Part shown: piece by piece, positions 28,943-37,892 of the stretch
Layout: every line of letters begins with the position of its first letter
How positions within the stretch are numbered: the stretch's first letter is position 1
Assembly (NCBI GenBank): GCA_030849085.1
Contig: JASAOM010001073.1
Span: forward strand, 62,001-126,000
Direction of reading: 5' to 3'
From: Borovskyia barvae
Lineage: Eukaryota; Euglenozoa; Kinetoplastea; Trypanosomatida; Trypanosomatidae
DNA: 64,000 nucleotides
The notes under the pieces: generated by a model
Told to the model about the DNA's origin: nothing
The model's database searches: none
What the model saw: only the letters and a program-made list of their open reading frames with translations
Made by a program: the position numbers and the translations under genes

Positions 28943-31770
28943 GAGCCGCGTCCCGTGCAGAAGGCTCCACGGAGCATGAATCTCCCTCATCCAGTCTCGG
29001 TGTCGCGCAGGTGGTCGAACGATGCGTGGGCGGCGATACCTGGCGTCGACCACAGGGAAGAAATTCTAAAGAAGAGAAGAGACAAGAGGGAACTGTGCGG
29101 CGGCGGTGATCGTACATACTCCGCCTGGGAAAGCGCCGTGATACTCAGAGCTGTTCCTGGAGCACGGCCCAAACTTAGAGGAGGGAAGCCGGAAAGGAAG
29201 AGACGAGAGGAAAGGACCGGTGTAATGAGAAGAAAGGGCATGGCTGCACCGGATCGTCCCATTATCGAGTTAAGCCAAAGCTTCGAAAGGGTGCCTTCGC
29301 TGAAACTTTCTCTGCTGCGCATATTCAACAATAATCTACCTTTTCGAAAAGAAAGGATAGCTTTTTTTTTGCAAAAGAAAGAGGGGATAGGTGGGTAGGC
29401 GCAGGCACCGATGCGCACCGTGGTAATCCCCCTCTTTTCTTTGCCTTTCTTTCTTGGGATGCATGCTGCTATTGATGATCGTGATGGTGAGGCTGTCTGA
29501 GAGGATACATATTGACTATACATTTGTTGAGACAACCGTTTTTGACATGTGCTTTGTTTTCCTGCTGGTTTCTCTTGAGAGGATGCGTTATATCATTTCC
29601 TTTCTGATCGCTCCCCCTCCCCCCCCCCACTGCTTCGTCTAGGTTTTGCATGAACGCGTGTGCACGTACGTGAAGAGCAGATGTTGATACGATCGCACCC
29701 GCACATCATGACAACATCGTGTGAGTCTTTCTTCTTTAATTATACGAACAGTCGCTGTTCCCTTTTTTCTCTTGCTAGGAAAGGCGAAGGAGGGCGGGGG
29801 GGGCGCTAAAGGCTTTCTTCTTCCTATCCGGATCTCCCGCTCCCTTCCTCCTCCCTCCTCTGTTTTCCACGCACATACCTGCACACACCTCCGATATCCT
29901 TCGTCATGTCTGGGGGACCGTGATGCGAGGAGCGAACGAGAAAAGAAAATGAGGAGAGCCAACCAACGGGAGAATGGTAGGGGATATGTAATGCACAGTG
30001 ACGCCCTGCTCCCTCGTTTTCTATTTCGGGAGGGATCGAGGAGGCTTATGTAGGAGAAGGTGATATATGAAGAAGTGAAGAGGTCAGGAAGGGGGAGGAC
30101 TACATAGAAGGAAGAATGGCACTCCATGCGGATGCACGCGCCTTGCTTCTCCGAAAGATGCGTAGATGTCTTCCATCGCCGCATTGCCACAGATTTCATC
30201 TGTCTCTCCCTTTCTATCCACACACATGTTCGATCCTCTTTAAAATTTGTTGACGCGAGAAAGAAGCAAGGCCGCGGAGCTACCTCTTGTGCGCCAAGTC
30301 GCTTCCTCCTTTGCTGCCTTCTCCTTACCCCCCACCCCGCTTCATCTTCATCCCCCCTCGAACTTCTGGTCAGCCACTTCGTTGACGCACCTTCGAATTT
30401 GCCACTTTTTTTTGTTTGGTTGAGGTGCCTAAAAAAAAGCTCCTGTAATGAGCACCCCTCTGATGAAGTAGCGGCGGAACAGAAACCAAGAAGAAACGAG
30501 CAAATCCCGCAACCTTTTCCTCCTCTACCCCCTTCGTTGTTTCCCCTCTATGCTTTGCCCTTCCTCCTCCTCTTTGCGCTTCATTTCTCTTCATGTACGG
30601 AAGGCCTCGAACGATTAGGAAGAGATGCACAGATGCTGATGGAGCATTACATCTCCCTGCGCAGGGCAAGCGGATGGTGGTGCCCTTTTTCCTCATGTGT
30701 GCGGATCCCTGTCGTGTGCCTCTCTTGGAGATGACCCGCCGCCCTTTGTGTGTGTGTGTGTGTTGCGTAATACCTGGTTTCCTTGAGGAACAACCCCCAC
30801 GCCGTGGATGGACCCCCCCCCCTCCCCTTTTGAATTCCGAAAGCGAAACGAACGAACATAATGAAAACCAACTCTGTGTGGTGGTTTGGTATGTGTGCGT
30901 GTGTATATTTGGCGCTCGCCGACAGCGGCACGATGCGTCAGTCGAAGCAGTACATGAGTGGCTACCGCTGTGACCGCCATCTCATAGCTGCTTCCCGCTT
31001 CCTCTTCTCTCTCTTCCCCTTTGTCCCTTCCCCGCACATGCTCATCCTATCTTTTTCTCCCCTTCCTCTACCATCATCCTTTCCCCCCCCCCTTTCCGAA
31101 AACGCTTCCACCAACGCGTGACTCCTCTGTTACTCTTTGCTCTCTATACTTCCCTCCTCCTCCTCCTCCCTTCTGCATCTTCTTCTCCCTCACGTTTTGG
31201 TCTTCCTCCCCCGTCTTCTCGTTTCGCCCTCCCTCTTTCATATGTCTTAACGTACCTCTCCGTATATACATATAACGTTCTGTCGGGGGCGCGACAAACA
31301 ACTCGTTTGACATCTTTATTCCTACCGTGGTGCTTCAAGGGATCGTCTTTGCCCCTTTCCCTCCCCTCGGTTATTTTCGATCACACCAGCAAGACAATCC
31401 TGCCCGCCCTCTATCCTCTTGATCTTTCTATTTTTTTTTAGAGGTTGTCTAGTCTTGTGTGAGCTGGGGTGTGCGAGCTTGTTTGGGTGAGCGTCTGAGT
31501 GTATGTCGCAGTATCAGAGGTGTGGGATTCATTTGAGCCGGGAGTAACGGATAAAGATCGACGTTGCATGGCGTGTGCGTGCGGGCCGCCCTCCTGCTCC
31601 TCTCCAAATCCGCTTGCTTGCCTCTCCCCTTTCTTTTCTCCAACTTCTTCTCTCTCTTCCTTTTTGTTTTTGCTTTTCGCGCATACAAACGGATACACAG
31701 ACAGGTTTGTGTAACTTTGTGTGTGTGTGTGTGAGCGTACGCATAGCTGATTCAACACCTGGTCAGCATC
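28943..31770. other. Intergenic (longest gap)
   Basis: No supported gene in 2.8 kb. The sequence is polypyrimidine-rich from about 31020 to 31435 and 31590 to 31680. GT runs occur at about 30746-30762 and 31717-31733. A small palindrome CTTTTCGAAAAG lies near 29340-29351. Open frames at 29639-30223 (minus) and 30126-30734 (plus) are low-complexity with no recognisable motif. Confidence 0.65.
31610..31700 (+). promoter_or_regulatory. Predicted SL trans-splice acceptor for the 31771 gene
   Basis: A strong T/C tract (about 31610-31680) is followed by the first AG at 31699-31700. No ATG occurs between it and 31771, which supports the chosen start and a leader of about 70 nt. Confidence 0.65.
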
Positions 31771-33498
31771 ATGAACCGCGGGGCCCCAGTCAAGATTAAA
31801 TACTTCGAGGAGAATGGGGGCTGGTCGGACCGCAAAAGCAGCGCGGCTAGCAGCGCCGTCTTCACACTGAAAAACATCATGGTGGCGAACGTGGACATGC
31901 ATCACGTAGAGCCCTCTGACGTGGATCGCCTACAGGAACTTGTCGTGGCGAGTACACCGACAGTGGTGATATTGCAAAATGTTTCCGAATCGACATTGAC
32001 GCGACTGAAGAGTTATCAACACATTCGTAAAGCATACGCAGTGATGGAGACAAGCATGTGTGAACATCAGCAAGACAGCACGATAGGTCTGCTGCGTCTT
32101 GGTCTCCAATGCGAGCCGACGGAGGTCCCTAGGACGGACGGGAAGCCGTCGTTCCGAGCACTTGTCCAAGTGAACATCCGCATCCCCAATGGGCCCTCTC
32201 TTTCCATTACGGTGCTTCACATGGAGCCTGCCGCGCCGCAGCGGCTGAAGTTTGCGATGGCGCTGCTTCGTGCGCACCCCAACTTCGACATTGCAGTGTT
32301 GCTCACGAACGTGCTGGAGGGTGTGTCGACCACGGAAGAGCCGTACCGCGACCTTCAAGCCAGCCGAGGGGCTGCTGGTTTTGTCGACCTGATGGAGGAG
32401 GGGCTCGAGCGCACGTCGAACTGGACGACGCCGTGGACGGTGTGGCTGAAGAGCTCCAAGTACAGCATAGCGGCGTCGGCAGCGGAGCTGTTCATCGGTC
32501 AAGAGCCCCGCTTTCTCGCCACTACTTTGGTACCACGTGGGCAGTCCAACTCGACGATCACCATTCCGATGCCACGCAGTGCGAAGTCCGGCCGAGGAAA
32601 AAGCCCCACAGGGGGACCTGCGCCAACCTCGTGCGCCTCCTCGCAGCCGCCTTCCGATCCGGCGATCCTAAGTGCGGAGACGGCCAAAGTGCCAACCCCC
32701 AACCCACAAGTCCACGCCGCTACTTCCGAGACCATTCAAAGGCTCATGCGGCAGCAACAAGCGGCCACGCCACTTCGTTGGAAGATCACGCATTCCTTCT
32801 CGCTCAAGGGCAGTGACACGAAACTGTCTACGACGGAAGCGATGTATGATGCCTCCACCCACTTCGCCAACGCCAGTGACGCGGTAGACGCGCTCAACTC
32901 GAAGGCTCTCAACTGGCCCGCTGAGTTCTGTGTGGTGCACAGCACCGTACTCTGCGCCGACACGGTGTCCCACTGCGATCGTCAGGCATTTCGACGGTAC
33001 GTGCGCGATAACAAGGCGAATACGTCTCTCAGCTCGCAAATCTTCGCAGCCGTGACTGCCTTTGCGGCCGCCGCGGCCGCCGCCCCCGTGGTGACCCCTG
33101 CCGTTGGCGGCGTGCCGGCAGGGTCACTGGTAGGTGATAAGCCGTGGTCTAAGCCAGGCGTCGTTCGAGCCGAGATGGAGGAGTTCATAAACTATCAGCG
33201 GCAGCTGAAGGATCCGGTGCGACGGGAGTGGAGCGAGTCCTGCTGCGTCATTGTGTACCAAATTACTCCTCGTGAGATGAAGTTTAACATCACGCCCATG
33301 ATCGGCCTCGCCAAGGACAACCTGAAGAAGGCCATCCACTGCCTCAACCACGCCAAGGCGACAACGAAGGAGACAAACCCACTGCACGACTACCCCTACG
33401 ATTATGCACTTCTTTTCTCCGTCGAGCGACAGGGGTACTGGCTGATTGCTGCCTCGCATGTACCGTGTGACATCGTGGCGTGCCGTATGGTTGTATAA
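31771..33498 (+). CDS. Unidentified protein; N-terminal degenerate EEP-like fold (putative)
   Basis: The product is 575 aa. I do not recognise a named family. The N-terminal part (about 30-190) follows the strand order of the endonuclease/exonuclease/phosphatase superfamily. IMVANVD sits where SWN-V is expected, VVILQNVSE where DIVxLQEV is expected, then STIGLLRL, a long strand pair ending ITVLHMEP (where NTHL is expected), and AVLLTNVLEG (where GDFN is expected). Most catalytic residues are replaced: the LQE Glu is Asn and the GDFN Asp is Thr. If the fold reading is right, it is a pseudo-enzyme or binding module. A Pro/Ser linker lies near 265-300 and an Ala-rich run near 425-445. The C-terminal domain (about 460-575) looks globular. 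The ATG follows a clean acceptor at 31700. Confidence 0.82.
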   Translation: MNRGAPVKIKYFEENGGWSDRKSSAASSAVFTLKNIMVANVDMHHVEPSDVDRLQELVVASTPTVVILQNVSESTLTRLKSYQHIRKAYAVMETSMCEHQQDSTIGLLRLGLQCEPTEVPRTDGKPSFRALVQVNIRIPNGPSLSITVLHMEPAAPQRLKFAMALLRAHPNFDIAVLLTNVLEGVSTTEEPYRDLQASRGAAGFVDLMEEGLERTSNWTTPWTVWLKSSKYSIAASAAELFIGQEPRFLATTLVPRGQSNSTITIPMPRSAKSGRGKSPTGGPAPTSCASSQPPSDPAILSAETAKVPTPNPQVHAATSETIQRLMRQQQAATPLRWKITHSFSLKGSDTKLSTTEAMYDASTHFANASDAVDALNSKALNWPAEFCVVHSTVLCADTVSHCDRQAFRRYVRDNKANTSLSSQIFAAVTAFAAAAAAAPVVTPAVGGVPAGSLVGDKPWSKPGVVRAEMEEFINYQRQLKDPVRREWSESCCVIVYQITPREMKFNITPMIGLAKDNLKKAIHCLNHAKATTKETNPLHDYPYDYALLFSVERQGYWLIAASHVPCDIVACRMVV

Positions 33499-34302
33499 AG
33501 TGTGTGGGGGGCATGGTGAGGGAGTTGTCATCTCTGCTAAGTGGAGCGAGAAGATTGATGAAGAGTGGGTGAGTATTTTTTGGTTTTTGCCCTGGTGCCA
33601 CATCGGGGAGGAAGAAAAAAAGCAAGAGACGAGGTGGTCGCAGGGTCTTCGAAAGCAAGGGGAGTGCGCTGCGTTACGATAAGAGAGAGGAGAAGAAGTG
33701 CTGACGACAACCGAAGTGGCGTGTCATCGTCAAAGCTTGCAAGTCTGCTTCTTCCCAGCACCGTCTGCGGGCGGGAGATTGCCATCTTGTACCGCCTTCC
33801 TCCATGGTCCGTCATTAGCAGACACAAGGGACGCGATTGCCGAAGCGGGAGCAACTTGGGCGAACTTGGATAGATGGAGGGCGGAGGGAGCTGGCGGTCC
33901 TCGAGGTGGGCACCCGGTGCGTATGCGGCACAACTTCGGATGTATCACGACTCCCGTGTCGATGCGTCGAAGGGGATTCACGTTTCCATTCCTTTTTTTC
34001 CCTGTTGTCGCTGTTTGCTCACTTCAGGCTACCCAGCGCTGCTCCGCTGCATCCTCTCCGCCCTCCGCGCTTCCAACCTCCCACCTCCCACTGCGCCTCT
34101 CTTCTCTGGTCTCCCATTTCGTTTCTTTTTTCTTTCTCTCTTCGTTCCTCTTGCGGATAGAGGGAAGAGGAGGGACTTCAATAGCCTGCCAGTATGTCTT
34201 CGCGCCCCACCCACTCGGTCCCAGTGATGCTTCTTTGATGCGATACAAAGGCAGAGTCGCCTTCATTGCCTTCATTTCTCTTACTCCTTCTTCTTCATTC
34301 AC

Positions 34303-34336
<34 letters not shown>

Positions 34337-35733
34337 GGTTTGTAAAGGGAGGAGGGAGAGATGGAGGTGAAGCATTGTTGGCGCTCCTCTACCCTTTTCT
34401 ACCAGTGAAGCTTTCGCGGTTTCCGAGGGAGGAGGAGGGAGAGAGGGCGGCAGGTAGACGGACGTGCGTTCAAATGTGGTGCACATCCGTGTGCCTCTCG
34501 GATTATGGCGCTCTCTCCCTTTTTGGTTAATTATTGGCATGAGCGATGTTTTTTTTGTTCGGCTTGTTCGTTTATGGAAAGAAGGCAGTGCTTTTTTTCT
34601 CTCTGTGTATATGCGTGAGTGTCTGTGTTGCTGTACGATGACGGGAAGTGGGCTGAAGGCAGCCGCGCGTGCAGAGAGCTTCGCCTCTGCGAAAGTGGAG
34701 CTTCGCGTGTTCCTTTCTTCTTTTCGCCTTTCCATCTCATCGCCTGCTCCCACCTACTCGGTCCGGATTGTTTTTGGCGTGTGCACCGATGGGGAAAGGC
34801 AAAGAAAAAAGGGAAGGGGGAAGGAATTCGAAAGCGGTAGAGGAAAGTGGCATCTCTCTCTCTCTCTCGGTGGCGATCTCATGTTTGATTGTTGTTGTTG
34901 TTCGGTGGTGGCGCTTTTCCGTTCTTTCATTCTTTTCAGAATACCCCCTCCCCCTACCCCCCCCCCTACCCCACCTTCTCCAAACAACAAAAAAAGATAT
35001 AAAACTATCGTCAAAGGAGCAGCAGAAGAAGCGGCTGTTTTCTAAGGTGTTGGGGAGGAGAATTCAAAACGCGTTTTGAAGGTCTTGCTTGTTTCCTCTC
35101 TCCCTCCCCCCCCTTTCCTTTCCTTTCCTTCTGCGCTGCAAAGAATGGTGGAAAGGATCGGTAAGGAAGAAAGGGAGAAGGGAAGCGCAAGGAGGTAGCG
35201 AAGCCGTCACCCCGAGAAAGGGAGTGGTTGCTTCTCGAAGTTACGGCAGAGCCGCAGCATGATGAAAGTAAGCGCTTGATTGGTTGGGTGAGGCGTCACA
35301 AACGATGGCAAAATTTTTACAAGAGGAAAGGGGGGAGCAGTCATGCGACGGCGTAGTCCTCGTATTTCTCAAAAGAGAAATGCCTCCACGGCTCCTCTCT
35401 TCTCCCCCCTCGCCCACCCCTTCGCGACGGTATCTCTTCTTTTTCTTTTTTCCCACGTGTCCTCCTTCCTCGTCTTGAATTCACTTCTTTCGCCTTTTGT
35501 TGCTGCGTATTTATCGTCGTTCAAGAATAATTTTTCTCGAGGTTTATGTGAGTGTGTGCGTGGGTGAGATTTTGTGATTGTTCTGCTGGGGAAATGAGAC
35601 GGCAATCCATCAACAGGTACACGCAGCCCAACCCCTTCACTCCGCCTCTTCGCAACGCACAGAAGAAGAGGGGCGCTCGACCAGATCAGAGAGGCAACAC
35701 TGAAAACAGCGCAACGTTTCCAAAGGTCTCTTG
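33499..35733. other. Intergenic
   Basis: No supported gene. It holds a (GT)n run at 34304-34330, pyrimidine-rich tracts near 34930-34980 and 35395-35480, and a T(C)n-rich block near 35095-35130. An acceptor near 35614-35616 (CAACAG) would leave no ATG before 35734 and so fits the downstream gene. Confidence 0.65.
34304..34330. repeat. (GT)n microsatellite
   Basis: Near-perfect GT dinucleotide run of about 13 units between genes. No specific role is inferred. Confidence 0.9.
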
Positions 35734-36387
35734 ATGACCTCAGCGCCGGCTCCGGTGGCGACGGCTGCCGCCACCGCCTCGATCCCGCAAACGCAAGGGA
35801 TTCAATGGCCGATGAGCCTCCTTGTTGCGATGAAGCAGCACCTTGATCGGGTCGAGGATGCCGTAGCCCCGAGTATTCCTCCGATGCCTTCGTCGGCGCC
35901 GAGCATCTACGACTTCTTCGAATCTCACCGAGACGCCATTGTCAGTTCGATGCGACGATGCGGCTTCGAGGCGGCTGTTTCGGACTGCTGTGTGGCCTTT
36001 GTGATGGGTGTTCTAGAGCAGTCCTGCTCTCTTTCTTTCTTGCTATCCCGAGAGCGACGCATCATCGCCATGACGGTCCGGCAGGTAGAGAAACGCCTGA
36101 TCAGCAAGAGTCGCCCTGCCGTACCCGACGCAAAGCGACGTCGTCTCGATGGACAAGAAACGGTGCTGAGCGAACCACGATACGCGCGCGTGTTGACACT
36201 TGAGTATCTCTTGCGTCTTTATGTGTCGCTGCCGATGATATTGGAGCATTATGACAAGCTTGGAAGCGCCAACATGCCAGCCTTCACGACTGCACCGCTA
36301 TGGTGCTTCGTCAACACCACAATGATGCTCTTGAACGACAATCCTCAGCTTTTTTCTCCTATCACCCAGTACGTTCCACTTCGATAG
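35734..36387 (+). CDS. MRG-domain protein (MRG15/Eaf3-type, no chromodomain)
   Basis: The product is 217 aa. The first ATG is at 35734, preceded by an in-frame TTG. The C-terminus matches the MRG fold core: LTLEYLLRLYVSLPMIL fits the HLLRLFVRLP helix, and NTTMMLLNDNPQLFSPITQYVPL fits the final FLxxLAKNxxxLFSxxDYxxAP segment. Further upstream, SIYDFFESHR fits the SILEDYANYK helix and FVMGVLEQSCSLSFLLSRERR fits GIKEYFNVMLGTQLLYKFER. MRG domains recruit histone acetyltransferase (NuA4) or deacetylase (Sin3/Rpd3) complexes and, in BRCA2-PALB2 biology, repair factors. No chromodomain is present, so it is an MRGX/MRGBP-partner type. The N-terminal 25 residues are Ala/Pro-rich. A basic KRRRLD patch (about 137-142) could be a nuclear localisation signal. 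Nuclear location is inferred. Confidence 0.8.
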   Translation: MTSAPAPVATAAATASIPQTQGIQWPMSLLVAMKQHLDRVEDAVAPSIPPMPSSAPSIYDFFESHRDAIVSSMRRCGFEAAVSDCCVAFVMGVLEQSCSLSFLLSRERRIIAMTVRQVEKRLISKSRPAVPDAKRRRLDGQETVLSEPRYARVLTLEYLLRLYVSLPMILEHYDKLGSANMPAFTTAPLWCFVNTTMMLLNDNPQLFSPITQYVPLR

Positions 36388-37800
36388 GAACAAACACACA
36401 TATATTTAGATAGATATGTGTGTTTGTGTGTGTATGTGTGTGTGAAGGATGCTCGTGCGTGCTGCAGCCACCTGTATTCTTGATTGCTGCCGCCTGCCTC
36501 TACCTCCCCCGCCTCTCATCATCTCCTGAACCTTAAGAAACAATCAACGTCTGTTGCAGAGGAACATGATAGAGAGAAAAGGATGAAGAGCCGAGGCGTC
36601 ACACCCTTTCAGTTTTTCCCCCGTTCCGACTCTTTTTGTTTCAACAACGGGTTGCTGATGTCCACCTCTGTCGCAACTATTCGGCTTCTTTTCACGTTCC
36701 CGCCCCCCCCCCCTTTTTTCGGGAGTGTGTACGTTCGATTCTGAAGCATCGCGTCGGCATCGATGATACCCATCATCAGTCTCTCCCTCCAAAAAGAAGG
36801 GGGTTGCGCAATTTGTACGCCTCCATCCTTTCAATCTTACTAAGCGTCCTAGCGTGCCTGCATGCTTCTCTCGCGAAGCAAAGCAGGAAGGAAAAAGAGA
36901 GAAGAGCATGTGTATGCTGTTGGTATAGGATCGAAGAAATAGTGCCATGTCAGATGGAGGTGAAGGAGGAGGAGGGGGGGAGGGTTAGAAAGGTGGTCGT
37001 CTGTATTCCACCTGTTTCTATTCTTCTTTGAGGGGCTGATGCTGATGCCCACCACGCTCGATCGCAAACGGTGGCGCTACGTTGTCGTACATGTACACCG
37101 TCCATATCGGTTGGACTACTCCCCGCTCCCTGGGCGTTGTGGAGCACAGCTGATCAGCAGCCAAAAAAAATATGCGTTTTGCATCCTCTATTTCGGATTG
37201 ACTTATGAAGTCATTCCTCTTTATTTCCCTTCTCCTACACCCACATAAGTGGGAGTCTTTAGGACAACTTCTATAAGTCACTTCCATTACTGCAATTCAC
37301 CACCCAATTTTCTTTGTCTCCTCCTCCTCCTCCTCCTCCTCCTCCATCACAACCCATTCAGAGGAAAGCGGACGGAACAGCAAATAGAATTGCTGCTTTT
37401 CCATATTTCCTCTCCCTTTTTTCGGTATTTCTTTTTTTGAGGACAGGAGAACGGGGCCAGGGCAGGGGGGGAGGATGACAGAGCACTGAAAAGGAACTGT
37501 TATCCATTCGCTCTTCGACTCGTACCCTCTTCCCTTTCCTGCGGTCATCAACAAGGATCCTTCCTCTCAGTCAACGCCAGAAGAGCAGCGCACGACCTTT
37601 TTTCGCACTAGCTTTTATTATTATTATCTTTGTTTGGGGTTGTTGCTGCTGCTGCTACTACTGCTGTCGGGCTCAACCATTCTAACGTGGAGAAGGCATA
37701 GCTTGAAGGCGGCCCCCCACCCCGCCCGTTGTCTACATCATCGTCCTCGAGGGCGACATCTTCCCCCCCCCCTTAATGCGCTGCTGGCTCGACGGGCACC
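36388..37800. other. Intergenic
   Basis: No supported gene. A perfect 14-bp inverted repeat lies at 36390-36427, directly after the MRG stop. The rest holds pyrimidine-rich stretches (about 37310-37345 and 37410-37440) and a CTG/CTA-rich tract near 37640-37670. An upstream ATG at 37776 starts a short frame that overlaps the BRCA2 start. Confidence 0.7.
36390..36427 (+). repeat. Perfect 14-bp inverted repeat touching the MRG stop codon
   Basis: Arms ACAAACACACATAT (36390-36403) and ATATGTGTGTTTGT (36414-36427) are exact reverse complements with a 10-nt loop. The element starts 3 nt after the stop codon (36385-36387), so it would form a hairpin at the very beginning of the 3' UTR. Confidence 0.92.
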
Positions 37801-37892
37801 ATGGACGAGATCGCGTGTCCCTATTGCACTTTCCTCAATCCATGCACCAAGATGAAATGTGGGATGTGTCTCAAGCTCCTGCGCAAGCGTGA
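37776..37892 (+). other. Overlapping upstream ORF at the BRCA2 start
   Basis: An ATG at 37776, 25 nt upstream and out of frame, opens a 38-codon frame ending at TGA 37890-37892 inside BRCA2. No AG dinucleotide occurs between this ATG and 37801, so a normal AG splice acceptor cannot remove it. The BRCA2 ATG itself is in a strong context (CACCATGG), which favours leaky scanning. Confidence 0.6.

Noticed and set aside
30126-30734. 202-codon plus-strand frame
   Set aside because: Composition follows the CT-rich intergenic DNA. No domain, no GC3 bias, and an interrupted low-complexity product.
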